A DNA stretch of 64,000 nt, from NCBI GenBank assembly GCA_949285555.1, contig CASDYG010000002.1, positions 1 to 64,000 on the forward strand. The letters run 5' to 3'. A model generated the notes under the pieces. The model did not search any database. It was not told where the DNA came from and saw nothing but the letters and a program-made list of their open reading frames with translations. This stretch comes from an uncultured Eubacteriales bacterium. Lineage in GTDB: Bacteria; Bacillota; Clostridia; Peptostreptococcales; Anaerovoracaceae. The stretch's first letter is position 1, and every line of letters begins with the position of its first letter. Made by a program: the position numbers and the translations under genes. Below, piece after piece: positions 36,437-45,271 of the stretch.

Positions 36437-37398
36437 TTCTTACCTCCAAGTCGTCCTAGGAAATCCAGTGAAACTCCCTTTAAAAATTCCTTTACTTCAA
36501 GTGCCTTCTTACCTTCAAGCTGTAGTACCAGTATCTCTATAGCAGTATCTATACATCTTATAAAAAGATGACCTTCATACACCGCTATATCTCCTGGCAT
36601 TTTAGCTTTTTTTTCAATAATAGAAGCTGTTTCTTCATCTATTGCTTTTGCCTTATGGAGCTTAAGGCGTTTTCCTGTATCGGTAAAGGTATAGGCTCCA
36701 GGCCATGGGTAAAGTCCCTGTATTTTCCGTATTACCACATTGGCATTGTCCTTAAAATCTAAAAATCCCATTTCTTTTGTAAGTTTGCTACAGTATGTAG
36801 CCTTTTCCTCATCCTGAGGGGTTCTATTTTCATAGGCATGCATAAATGATTCTTCATTTTCAAGAAGCTGACTAATTGCTAAAGCACCCATATTAGCAAG
36901 CTCCTCGCTTAGCACATTTGCATCCTTATTTTGAATAGGAGTTGATTTCTTCATAAGCATATCTCCCTCATCCATACCAATACTCATGAGCATGAGAGTG
37001 ATACCAGCCTCACTATCTCCCTTTAAAATACTTTCTTGAATTGGAGAAGCGCCTCTATATTTAGGTAGTAGGGAGCCATGAACATTTATCGTGCCCAGCC
37101 TTGGAATATCTAAAATTTCCTGTGACAGAATCTGCCCGTATGCAACTACCACAAAGGCGTCAATACTCATAGCTTTAAGCTTTGCCAAAAGCTCCCCGTC
37201 CTCCTTGATTTTCTCAGGTGAATATACAGGAAGTCCTAAGGTAATTGCCAGTTCCTTCACAGGACACGGAGTAATTTTTCCACGATTTCGTTTCCTGTCT
37301 GGCTGAGTTATTACACCTACTATTTCATGTCCGTCCTCATAAAGAGCTTTAAGAGATGGAACCGCAAAGTCGGGAGTTCCCATAAATAAGAGTTTCAT
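36433..37398 (-). CDS. fmt: Methionyl-tRNA formyltransferase
   Basis: A 321-residue enzyme that formylates initiator Met-tRNA with 10-formyl-THF. It starts MKLLFMGTPDFAVPSL. The catalytic region NVHGSLLPKYRGASPIQ carries the Asn-His pair, and ITLMLMSIGMDEGDM is the formyl-THF site. The C-terminal tRNA-binding domain is present. It follows def directly (stop adjacent to ATG), the standard def-fmt pair. Confidence 0.97.
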   Translation of the reverse strand: MKLLFMGTPDFAVPSLKALYEDGHEIVGVITQPDRKRNRGKITPCPVKELAITLGLPVYSPEKIKEDGELLAKLKAMSIDAFVVVAYGQILSQEILDIPRLGTINVHGSLLPKYRGASPIQESILKGDSEAGITLMLMSIGMDEGDMLMKKSTPIQNKDANVLSEELANMGALAISQLLENEESFMHAYENRTPQDEEKATYCSKLTKEMGFLDFKDNANVVIRKIQGLYPWPGAYTFTDTGKRLKLHKAKAIDEETASIIEKKAKMPGDIAVYEGHLFIRCIDTAIEILVLQLEGKKALEVKEFLKGVSLDFLGRLGGKK

Positions 37399-37881
37399 TT
37401 ATTCTTCCTCTTCATCATATAATTCATCACTGCTAAACACAGCATCTGCCTTATCTATATATAAAATTCCCTCAAGATGATCATACTCATGACTTACTAC
37501 ACATGCATCAAAACCTTCAAAATCATATACATGCTCATTTCCATCAAGATCCTGTGCTTTCATCGTAACTTTCTGTGGTCTTATTACAATTCCCATTCTG
37601 TCAGGTACAGAAAGACATCCTTCTGTACTTTCCTGCTCTCCTTCTGTAGCAAGTATCTCGGGGTTTATCATATAATACACACGATCCGGTTCAGGTGCTG
37701 CAATGAACATCCTTCTCATAATTCCCACCTGCGGAGCAGCTATTCCCACTCCATTAGCTTTATCCATTGTTTCCTTCATATCAGCCATGATCTCTCTCAC
37801 TCGATCATTTATTTCTTTTACAGGACGTGCCGTTTTTCTAAGGATTTCTTCTCCTTCAATCATCAGATTTCTTAATGCCAT
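37399..37881 (-). CDS. def: Peptide deformylase
   Basis: A 160-residue metalloenzyme removing the N-formyl group of nascent proteins. All three motifs are present: GVGIAAPQVG, EGCLSVP and HEYDHLEG, so the Cys and two His metal ligands and the catalytic Glu are intact. AGAGG lies six bases before the ATG. It has a short acidic C-terminal tail. Confidence 0.97.
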   Translation of the reverse strand: MALRNLMIEGEEILRKTARPVKEINDRVREIMADMKETMDKANGVGIAAPQVGIMRRMFIAAPEPDRVYYMINPEILATEGEQESTEGCLSVPDRMGIVIRPQKVTMKAQDLDGNEHVYDFEGFDACVVSHEYDHLEGILYIDKADAVFSSDELYDEEEE

Positions 37882-37999
37882 TTTATTCCTCTTTCATAGA
37901 CTATACATTTAAATATTTAGTAAAATAAGCTTTTAATCAGGCTATATCCTCTTGTAATCCTACTTTAATACTAATTAAATTTAACTTGATTTTGAGAGA

Positions 38000-40189
38000 T
38001 TACAGATTCACATCAAGCGTTAGAATCAGCCCTTTTCCATTCCCTTTCACGCCTAACTTGTTGCCATAATTGCTTATCGTCTTAACTATATCATTTCTAA
38101 TATTCTTTTTACTTCTTAAAGTCATATAGACATAATATGGGTTTTCTACCTGCTCTTTTTGTTCGAGCCTTTCATTAAATATATCTATTTGATTATTATC
38201 CCCATATAAGCTTACAAGGATTTCCCTTAACTTTGAGCAAGCACTAATGACCTTCTTATTATTTATACCCCTTATAGTAATATTTATTATATCTGTAAAT
38301 GGAGGATATTGCATTTTTTTGCGATGCTCTATCTCCTGCATATAAAATTCCTCGTATTTCCCTTCTATTGCTTGTATAATTGTCTTGCTGGGAGCAGTGA
38401 AGTACTGTAGGATTAAACTGGACTTTTGCCCGCTTCTTCCAAGTCTTCCCAATGACTGAGTTATAAGACTAAAATTCCTCTCTTCACTAAAATACTGACT
38501 GGACATTAGCTCATAATCGGTATTGATAAAGGCAAGCAAGCTGACATTTTTAAAATCCATTCCCTTAGTAAGGCTATGTGTTGTAATGATAGCATCAAGC
38601 TCACCTGAGTTAAAAGACTCCAATGCATTCTCATCCCTATGGTCCACGTCGTAAATACCACATTTTGCATCTGGAAAAAAGCTTTCAAATAACTCTGCAA
38701 CCCTTTCTACACCAGCACCTTTTAGAATGAAGTCATCTATTTTATGCTTTTCGACATGGTTACAATACCCACATATAAATCTGTCTTTACTTTTATGATA
38801 TGTTAGATTTTTCTCACATCTGCTGCATAAAAGAGGTTTATTATCTTCTTTAGTATATAGTCTATTTGCATATCCTCTTCTGTTTATCACTAATATACAC
38901 TGCCTGCCCTTAGAAATTACATCATCTATAGTATAAAACAGCTTGCGACTAAACAGCGAATTATTGCCTGCCTTCAGCTCATCTTCCAGAGAAACAAAAA
39001 ACACTTCCTTTTCAGATTTTGTATAGCTTTCATTTATGGTTACAAGACCAAGGTTGTCATTTTTTGCCTTGTAATAACTGCCTATAGATGGTGAAGCGCT
39101 CATGAGAAGCATATGAGCATGCTCATGTCTACTTCTAAGATATGCAACATTAATTAAATTATATTTAGGCGTCTGTTCTTCAATATACGCTTGATCCTGC
39201 TCTTCATCTACTCCAATAAAATCTAGATTATTAAGTGGAGCAAAAACCGCCTGTCTGGTACCAATTATTATCGTTGGTGTAGCTTTGAATCTGATATGAT
39301 ACCAAAGCGCCCTTTCCTGAGATCCTCTTAGATCACTTGTTATAAGTAAAAGATTATCCTTTATTTCTGCTCCATATGTGGCCTTCATTCTTTTATACGC
39401 ATCAATGGCTAGAGCTTTTTCAGGATATAACAAAATAGCATCCTGCCTATTGCGATAGCTTTCAAGTGCCCTAATAAATGAAATTTCCGTCTTTCCAGAT
39501 CCACTAACTCCATGAAAAAGGCATGGTTTATTTATTTTAGCCAATTCATCTATCTGCAAATAAGCTGCTTTCTGAGCTTCCGTGAGAACTACAGAGTTTT
39601 CCACAGATGTGAAATCTGCATCTATAGACACATCTTTTCTTTCATTGGCTTTACATCCATTTGGGCTAGGTGATAGCTTTTCAAGCTGCTTAAAATAGTT
39701 CTTAATGGAACGTTCATTTTTCTTGTTCACCTTTTGTATTAGCTCAGAGTCATCCTCCTGTGATGCCTTATTTTCAACATCATATTCAGCTTCCCCTGCT
39801 GCTACCTGCTGGTCACCTTTATTGATTAGTGGAGTATCCAGTTCTAACATCTGCTTTGGCAGAAATTTTTTCAATATTGAAAACAACCGGCAGCCTATTT
39901 GATTTTTTATACGTGAACATATTTCTAATGTAGCGTCATCAACGCTGTTTAGTCTATCAACTCCAATAATTTCCTTTATCTGAGTTTCTTGAATTTCATC
40001 TGAAAGCTCAGCTTCTGATACATTATCTACTACGAAGGCTCTTACAAGCTTATTGCTTCTGCCGAAATGGACAAATACACATGCTCCAGCATTAAGCTCG
40101 CCTGTCTTTTCCACATTATAAAAGTAGGTATATAGTCTGTCATGCACTCTGGCATTGCTATAAAGCACTACATTTACATATTTACGCAT
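38000..40189 (-). CDS. priA: Primosomal protein N' (PriA), divergent
   Basis: A 729-residue SF2 helicase that restarts collapsed replication forks. The N-terminal DNA-binding domain, Walker A HGVSGSGKTE (near 230), SASPSIGS, NRRGYANRL and QSLGRLGRSG are recognisable. Two departures stand out. The Walker B box reads DEEQ (near 328) instead of DEEH. Only four zinc cysteines remain (CSRC near 456 and CGYC near 471) where PriA normally has eight. The missing pairs are the outer ones that hold the first zinc. The synteny priA-def-fmt supports the identity. AGGA lies seven bases before the ATG. Confidence 0.88.
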   Translation of the reverse strand: MRKYVNVVLYSNARVHDRLYTYFYNVEKTGELNAGACVFVHFGRSNKLVRAFVVDNVSEAELSDEIQETQIKEIIGVDRLNSVDDATLEICSRIKNQIGCRLFSILKKFLPKQMLELDTPLINKGDQQVAAGEAEYDVENKASQEDDSELIQKVNKKNERSIKNYFKQLEKLSPSPNGCKANERKDVSIDADFTSVENSVVLTEAQKAAYLQIDELAKINKPCLFHGVSGSGKTEISFIRALESYRNRQDAILLYPEKALAIDAYKRMKATYGAEIKDNLLLITSDLRGSQERALWYHIRFKATPTIIIGTRQAVFAPLNNLDFIGVDEEQDQAYIEEQTPKYNLINVAYLRSRHEHAHMLLMSASPSIGSYYKAKNDNLGLVTINESYTKSEKEVFFVSLEDELKAGNNSLFSRKLFYTIDDVISKGRQCILVINRRGYANRLYTKEDNKPLLCSRCEKNLTYHKSKDRFICGYCNHVEKHKIDDFILKGAGVERVAELFESFFPDAKCGIYDVDHRDENALESFNSGELDAIITTHSLTKGMDFKNVSLLAFINTDYELMSSQYFSEERNFSLITQSLGRLGRSGQKSSLILQYFTAPSKTIIQAIEGKYEEFYMQEIEHRKKMQYPPFTDIINITIRGINNKKVISACSKLREILVSLYGDNNQIDIFNERLEQKEQVENPYYVYMTLRSKKNIRNDIVKTISNYGNKLGVKGNGKGLILTLDVNL

Positions 40190-40229
40190 ACATTTATCCT
40201 TTGAGCTACCGTTTCAATATGCTCTTTTG

Positions 40230-41240
40230 CTACAGCAAAAATATGTTATTTTGCTCACACTCTTTTATCATTTCATCTGGCCATACAGATACCTGAACTT
40301 CGCCGATATGAGCCTTCCTTAAAAAGAACATGCAAAGCCTGCTTTGTCCTATTCCTCCACCTATAGAAAGTGGTAGTCTGTCTTCTAAAACACCTTTATG
40401 AAAATCCATTTCTCGTCTATCATCACAGCCACTTATTGAAAGCTGCCTGTCCATAGCATCAGCATCTACCCTGATACCCATAGACGAAAGCTCAAAAGGT
40501 ACTTCTAAGACCTCATTCCAAAGTATAATATCTCCATTAAGTTCCCAATCATCATAGTCAGGAGATCTTCCATCATGTGGACTTCCAGATCTAAGTGCTC
40601 CTCCGATTTTCTTTATAAATACTGCACCCTTTTCCTTAGCTATAAGTGCCTCTCTTTCCTTTGACGTTTTGTCCGGATACATATCCTCTAAGGTCTGTGA
40701 ATCTATGAAAAAAATCTCATTTGGAATTTCCGTCTGAATGTCTCGATATAGTCTATTCACATAATCGCCCAGGTTTTTGATGGCATTATAGATTATCTCA
40801 ACAGTATCTTCCAAATATTTATCAGTTCGCTCACATTTTTCTATAACCTTTTCCCAGTCCCACTGATCCACATAGACAGAATGAAGATTATCCATTTCTT
40901 CATCTCGTCTTATTGCATTCATATCTGTGTATATACCTGCTCCTGGTTCAATTCCATATCTGCCAAGGGCCATACGCTTCCATTTTGCCAATGACTGAAC
41001 AATTTCTACCTGTGCATCATCCATATCCTTAACTGTAAAACCGACTCTGCGTTCATATCCATTCAGGTTATCATTGAGACCTGACTGTGGTCGTACAAAT
41101 AAAGGTGCTGAAACTCTTCTAAGCTTAAGCCCGTAAGCCAGCTCCTGCTGAAAATAATCCTTGATTTTCTTAATTGCACGCTGTGTCTCTGCCTTATCAA
41201 GCAAAGAATGATAATCCTTCGGTAATATTAATTTTCCCAT
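40230..41240 (-). CDS. asnA: Aspartate--ammonia ligase (AsnA)
   Basis: A 336-residue ammonia-dependent asparagine synthetase, related to class II tRNA synthetases. Recognised by [20 protein letters not shown] (SGLNDNLNG), [37 protein letters not shown] and [12 protein letters not shown]. It makes asparagine from aspartate, ammonia and ATP. GGAGAG precedes the ATG. The upstream 200 bp contain no T-box motif. It is unrelated in function to its neighbours priA and queH. Confidence 0.97.
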   Translation of the reverse strand: MGKLILPKDYHSLLDKAETQRAIKKIKDYFQQELAYGLKLRRVSAPLFVRPQSGLNDNLNGYERRVGFTVKDMDDAQVEIVQSLAKWKRMALGRYGIEPGAGIYTDMNAIRRDEEMDNLHSVYVDQWDWEKVIEKCERTDKYLEDTVEIIYNAIKNLGDYVNRLYRDIQTEIPNEIFFIDSQTLEDMYPDKTSKEREALIAKEKGAVFIKKIGGALRSGSPHDGRSPDYDDWELNGDIILWNEVLEVPFELSSMGIRVDADAMDRQLSISGCDDRREMDFHKGVLEDRLPLSIGGGIGQSRLCMFFLRKAHIGEVQVSVWPDEMIKECEQNNIFLL

Positions 41241-41279
41241 ATTCTCTCCATCTACTATATTTTTATTATTTACTTATCT

Positions 41280-41414
41280 TTATTCGTCTCGCTTTCTGTA
41301 ACGCTTATCATATCCTATATTATCTCCCTGGCAAAAAGTAGTATCAATTCCTTCATGTCCTTGTTTTATTAATATAAGACAGTTATTTCCGGCAGAAAAT
41401 GCCTTTTTAAAAGT
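41280..41414 (-). pseudogene. Possible gene remnant or tiny ORF without start codon
   Basis: On the minus strand an open frame of 45 codons between two stops encodes a protein-like sequence (SAGNNCLILIKQGHEGIDT, later GDNIGYDKRYRKRDE). It contains no ATG, GTG or TTG and no ribosome site. It may be the C-terminal remnant of a degraded gene between queH and asnA. I cannot name the family. Confidence 0.3.
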
Positions 41415-41447
41415 TCACATAAGACCCTATTCTAAAAGTCCGTAACA

Positions 41448-42137
41448 CTATATATCGTTTTTATTTTTATCCTTGTCTTCTTCATCGTCAAACCACTTGG
41501 AAAATATACATCCACAATATTTTTGACGATAAAGCTCATATTCCTTTGAAAGCTCTATACTCCTTTGAAAACCCGCCTTTTTCTTAAAATCCAGGTCTAA
41601 AAAGCCTACTCCGTATTTTTTCATAAGTTCATTTCCAAGTGCCGATATTTGCGGATAGCTCTTATGTGGACTAACTGTAAGTGTTGTTGCAAAAAAATCG
41701 AAATTCATTTCCTTTGCTAATCTCGCTGTCATTTCCAGGCGAAGGTTAAAGCATATATTGCAACGAAGTCCTCCCTCAGGTTCCTTTTCAAATCCCTTTA
41801 TATGCTGAAAGAATATTTCATTCTCATATGGCATTTCCAAATAGTCAATACAGACTCCGTGGCTACGGCTAAATTCTTTTATGAACAGCTTTTGATTATC
41901 ACGCCTCTTTACATATTCTTTTTCCTCAGTAATATTAGGATTATAAAAGAAAACTGTAATGTTATAATCATCGCTAAGTCTTTCAATGACAGCTGTACTG
42001 CATGGTCCACAGCAACTGTGTAAAAGCAATCTATCTTTTTTCTTTTCCCCCACGTCCTTTTCTGTTAGTATCGGTTCCAAAAAAGTATGTGAAGTGCCTA
42101 TAAGTACTTGAAATTCGCCTGTCTTATCTGCCTTCAA
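41448..42137 (-). CDS. queH: Epoxyqueuosine reductase QueH (DUF208)
   Basis: A cytosolic iron-sulfur enzyme of about 229 residues carrying out the last step of queuosine synthesis in tRNA, reducing epoxyqueuosine. Cysteine motifs are as in QueH: LLLHSCCGPCST, GLRCNICFNLRL and KYCGCIFS. An ATG at 42149 has no upstream ribosome site, whereas GGAGG within it lies five bases before TTG at 42137, so TTG is the likelier start. A 25-residue leader precedes the usual family start. No other queuosine gene is in the window. Confidence 0.9.
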   Translation of the reverse strand: MKADKTGEFQVLIGTSHTFLEPILTEKDVGEKKKDRLLLHSCCGPCSTAVIERLSDDYNITVFFYNPNITEEKEYVKRRDNQKLFIKEFSRSHGVCIDYLEMPYENEIFFQHIKGFEKEPEGGLRCNICFNLRLEMTARLAKEMNFDFFATTLTVSPHKSYPQISALGNELMKKYGVGFLDLDFKKKAGFQRSIELSKEYELYRQKYCGCIFSKWFDDEEDKDKNKNDI

Positions 42138-42288
42138 AGCTTCCTCCATTTATTGATATATCAACCATTCATTTTAGCATGAAAATGGTATTTTTTCAAG
42201 ATTTTAAAGATACTGATGTCCTTTTATAACGTAACTTTTGAATTGAAACGATATAACTTTCTAATGCTGAAATTAAAAGCTGTATAAT

Positions 42289-42330
42289 AAAAAAAGGCAA
42301 ACGTATGAAAAATATTTCAGACATTTACCT
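42289..42330 (-). terminator. Intrinsic terminator behind bioY
   Basis: A 10-bp stem with two G-U pairs (42295-42304 with 42321-42330) is followed on the minus strand by seven T residues, about 69 nt past the bioY stop. Confidence 0.8.
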
Positions 42331-42398
42331 ATCCTTTGTTACTTTTGTTTCTGTTTTTGAATCATACTAGCACAAGCTATTTCAGAGCTTAAAAGCTA

Positions 42399-42953
42399 CT
42401 ACCCAATATTTTGAGCATCCATCGCTTTTAAGACCCTTTTACTAATTTCAGCAGTAGCAAAACACAGTATGAAATCCCCTACGACTGTAGTTACAAAGCC
42501 GTAATATAAAATCCATGAAATACTCTTTTCTGCTCCCATGTAAACATTCATAATGATGTAGAAATAAATGAGCCCAAAGATATATGTAATCGCCAGTGCT
42601 ATAAAGCTAGCAATCAGCATGACTTTAAAATCTCTTTTCTTTCTCCAAACATGTACATACATACCGGCAATATATGCTGCTGCAATGAAACCGATTATAT
42701 ATCCAAATGAAGGCTGAAATATATATCCGAAGCCTCCACCCTTTGAAAAAATCGGCAGTCCAATAAGGCCAAGCACCGCATAGCTAAGCATGGTTAGAGC
42801 ACCCTTTTTCGGTCCAAGTATAATGCCCGTAAGTGTTACAAAAAAAAGCTGCATTGTGAAAGGAATGAACGGTATTGGAATCCTTATAAATCCTCCCACA
42901 ATAACTAAAGCTAAAAACAGCCCCATAAGGGCAATATTCATTCTTTTTGTCAT
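42399..42953 (-). CDS. bioY: Biotin transporter BioY (ECF S component)
   Basis: A 184-residue membrane protein with about six helices, the substrate-specific subunit of biotin ECF transporters. Pattern: IPIPFIPFTMQLFFVTLTG (IPFTMQ), GPKKGALTMLSYAVLGLIGLP and GGGFGYIFQPSFGYIIGF. It would share the EcfAA'T module with FolT. GGAG sits eight bases before the ATG. A palindrome overlapping the -35 box upstream suggests repression, probably by biotin status. No biotin synthesis gene is in the window, so the cell may depend on uptake. Confidence 0.95.
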   Translation of the reverse strand: MTKRMNIALMGLFLALVIVGGFIRIPIPFIPFTMQLFFVTLTGIILGPKKGALTMLSYAVLGLIGLPIFSKGGGFGYIFQPSFGYIIGFIAAAYIAGMYVHVWRKKRDFKVMLIASFIALAITYIFGLIYFYIIMNVYMGAEKSISWILYYGFVTTVVGDFILCFATAEISKRVLKAMDAQNIG

Positions 42954-42994
42954 GTCTTCTCCTAATCATATTATTTGGTTATAACCTCTTATAT

Positions 42995-43022
42995 ATGATA
43001 TCATAAAGCTAGATATTGTCAA
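42995..43022 (-). promoter_or_regulatory. bioY promoter
   Basis: A perfect TTGACA (-35, 43017-43022), 16-nt spacer and TATCAT (-10, 42995-43000) on the minus strand, giving a leader of about 35 nt. The -35 box lies inside one arm of the palindromic operator. Confidence 0.65.
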
Positions 43023-43043
43023 CCTATATATGGTTGACAATAT
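43013..43043. promoter_or_regulatory. Palindromic operator upstream of bioY
   Basis: Perfect 12-bp inverted repeat (43013-43024 with 43032-43043) around a 7-bp spacer. The core half-site TTGTCAACC resembles the BirA half-site TTGTNAACC, but known BirA boxes have spacers of about 14-16 bp. The position over the bioY -35 box indicates a repressor site; the protein is uncertain. Confidence 0.6.
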
Positions 43044-43283
43044 ATGCGTGTTACAAATGTTTTTGTTTTTATTTCTCAAAAAATATCCTTTTTCATACTC
43101 ATACTACTTTTTTTGATGGAGCTTTGCGCTGAAATTCTTCATGGACTATTAAAAATGCTTCTATAAAGCACCCATGATAAATTTTTATAGCCATAACTTA
43201 CTTGCAATATTTTGTTTTTATATACAAAAGACTCAATGTATAAGTGGTGAAAAGAACAAATTCTTAAAATTTCCACAGATTTA
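43044..43283. other. Intergenic DNA between divergent bioY and the C69 peptidase gene
   Basis: AT-rich sequence with a small TGCTT/AAGCA hairpin near 43155-43170 but no supported gene. A leftward open frame across it is low-complexity and lacks a family pattern. Confidence 0.5.
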
Positions 43284-43311
43284 TTGATGCAACATATAAA
43301 AACAATATAAA
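43284..43311 (+). promoter_or_regulatory. Possible promoter of the C69 peptidase gene
   Basis: TTGATG (43284-43289), a 16-nt spacer and TATAAA (43306-43311). A second possible -10, TATGAT, lies at 43324-43329. Confidence 0.4.
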
Positions 43312-43376
43312 AAGCCACCTTAATATGATAAAATACCAGTAATATTAACTTATCCATATAAGCAAGGAGGGTAAGC

Positions 43377-45170
43377 ATGAAAAAAACTAAAGGAATTATA
43401 GTTGCAGTATTATCACTTTTAATAGTCCTTTCTACTACTATTACCTCTATGGCATGTACAGGTATATATGTAGGTAGCGACTACAGTGCCAACGGAAGCA
43501 CTTTTTATGGTCGTTCTGAGGACTTAGAAAAGAATCACACTAAAATTTTTGGTGTTGAGGAAGCCAAGGATTATCCTGAAGGATATAAGTTTACCGATAT
43601 AAATGGCTTTTCCACAGATTTCGCTGGTCATGCCTACAGGTACACTTATGTAAAGGACTCTCCTCTATTTGAGGAAACTATGAAGGATACAGAAGGAAAC
43701 TGGATTCATCAGGCATATGCTGCCGGTGGTATCAATGAAAAAGGTGTTTCTGTAAGTGCAACAGTTTCTACCTACTATAATGATAAGGCAAAGGCGGCAG
43801 ATCCATTAAATGAAAAAGGGCTTTGTGAGGTGAGCATCCCTACACTGCTACTTGCCAAATCCTCAACAGCAAGAGAAGCAGTAAATTATCTCGGACAGCT
43901 TCTGACTGCTAATGGAGCTGGTGAAAACAATTCACTTTTTATAGCGGATCAAAACGAAGTATGGTACTTTGACATTTTATCAGGTCATCAGTATGTAGCC
44001 ATTAAGCTTCCTAATGATACTGCCTTGGTACAGCCGAATAATACTTTGCTAAGATCTGTAAATGTTAACGATACAGAAAATGTCATCGCTTCCAAGGATC
44101 TTGTAAAATTAGCTGAGGATAATGGTTTTCTGGTAAAGGACTCAGCAGGTAACATCGATATTGCTCGCACATATGGTCAGGAACTTAAGAAATCCACTAA
44201 GACAAGATATTGGCAGGGTGTTAACTACCTAAATCCTGAGCAGGCAAAGGGCTTTACCATTGATTCTACACTTGCCGCTTCAGAAGATTATAATCTATTC
44301 GTTAAGCCGGACAGAAAACTTTCCACATATGAGATTCTAAGGACTCTTGCAGTGCGTGGTGAGGATAGTAAGTATGACAGCAATAAGGATGGCAGCATCT
44401 ATCCTATAGGTAATCAAAATCAAACCGAATGTCATTTTATGGAAATTAGAAAGGGTATGCCTACTGAACTAAATACATTGCAGTGGGTAGCGATGTCAGA
44501 TTGTGAGTTTTCCATATATGTACCAAACTACTCCGCCCTTCTAACGGATGTAAACTCCAATTATGCTGAGGAAAGCCTAAAATATACACCAGAATCTATT
44601 TTCTGGATTTTCCATCAGATAAATACACTTGGGGATGCACATAGAGATATTGGCCTAGGTGATAAGGTAAAGGAAGTATTTGCGGATTATCAAAAGGCAA
44701 TAATTGATCAGCAGATTGCAGTAGATCAAGACATGGTAAAGATCTATAATGAGGAAGGTAAAGAAGCAGCATCTAAAATGGCTACTAAGATTGCTAAGGA
44801 GCTTTCCGAAAACACCAGAGTATTTGCAAAAGAAATTCTAAGACAGATGGAGGAATATCTAGCTGCAGGAGATTTCAGCAAGCCATTTGAGCCGGATTTA
44901 ACCAAGGTTAATACAGACCCTGAGTATAAGGTTGAAAAGGCTGCTAATGTAGATGAAAATGTTAGTGAAGACGGCAATAAAGGAAGTGATCCTACTACGG
45001 ATAATTCCAAAGTAAAACCTGACAAAAAGCAGACTGATAAGAAGGCATCTACTACTAAACCTTCTCCTAAAACAGGAGATACCTCTCCTATCGTTACATA
45101 TGTAGTTATCGTCGTATTAGCTATTGCTGCTCTTATTGCATTACTTGTAATGAAGCGCAAAAAGAGATAG
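43377..45170 (+). CDS. Secreted C69-family peptidase with SPKTG sorting signal
   Basis: A 597-residue surface Ntn-hydrolase (dipeptidase PepD/acid-ceramidase-like C69 family). A signal peptide ends TSMA, directly before Cys27-TGIYVGSDYS; cleavage there exposes the cysteine as the N-terminal nucleophile. The next motif GSTFYGRSEDLEKN is typical of the family. The C-terminus has a Lys/Thr/Asp-rich linker, SPKTG (563-567), a membrane helix (VVIVVLAIAALIALLVM) and KRKKR, i.e. a cell-wall sorting signal of the (S/N)PxTG type used by clostridial class B sortases. It probably trims peptides at the cell wall. GGAGGG lies seven bases before the ATG. No sortase gene is in the window. Confidence 0.87.
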   Translation: MKKTKGIIVAVLSLLIVLSTTITSMACTGIYVGSDYSANGSTFYGRSEDLEKNHTKIFGVEEAKDYPEGYKFTDINGFSTDFAGHAYRYTYVKDSPLFEETMKDTEGNWIHQAYAAGGINEKGVSVSATVSTYYNDKAKAADPLNEKGLCEVSIPTLLLAKSSTAREAVNYLGQLLTANGAGENNSLFIADQNEVWYFDILSGHQYVAIKLPNDTALVQPNNTLLRSVNVNDTENVIASKDLVKLAEDNGFLVKDSAGNIDIARTYGQELKKSTKTRYWQGVNYLNPEQAKGFTIDSTLAASEDYNLFVKPDRKLSTYEILRTLAVRGEDSKYDSNKDGSIYPIGNQNQTECHFMEIRKGMPTELNTLQWVAMSDCEFSIYVPNYSALLTDVNSNYAEESLKYTPESIFWIFHQINTLGDAHRDIGLGDKVKEVFADYQKAIIDQQIAVDQDMVKIYNEEGKEAASKMATKIAKELSENTRVFAKEILRQMEEYLAAGDFSKPFEPDLTKVNTDPEYKVEKAANVDENVSEDGNKGSDPTTDNSKVKPDKKQTDKKASTTKPSPKTGDTSPIVTYVVIVVLAIAALIALLVMKRKKR

Positions 45171-45196
45171 TAAATGACTGAATATGAAATTATATT

Positions 45197-45228
45197 AAAA
45201 AGGCGAGAATTTTATTCTCGCCTTTTTT
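45197..45228. terminator. Bidirectional terminator between the C69 and site-2 protease genes
   Basis: Near-perfect stem AGGCGAGAAT/ATTCTCGCCT with A and T runs on both sides (45197-45228), serving the convergent genes. Confidence 0.9.
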
Positions 45229-45271
45229 GTATATATGAAGCTATTCCAATCTGTTTAGTTTATTTTCTACC

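Noticed and set aside
41241-41447. T-box leader for asnA
   Set aside because: No T-box consensus or terminator/antiterminator pair is visible in this gap.
43139-43378. 79-codon minus-strand frame upstream of the C69 gene
   Set aside because: Low-complexity AT-rich translation with no family pattern; it covers the promoter region of the C69 gene.
43377-45170. Lipoprotein reading of the C69 peptidase (cysteine after the signal peptide)
   Set aside because: The residues before the cysteine (TSMA) do not form a lipobox, and the C69 family uses this cysteine as catalytic nucleophile.
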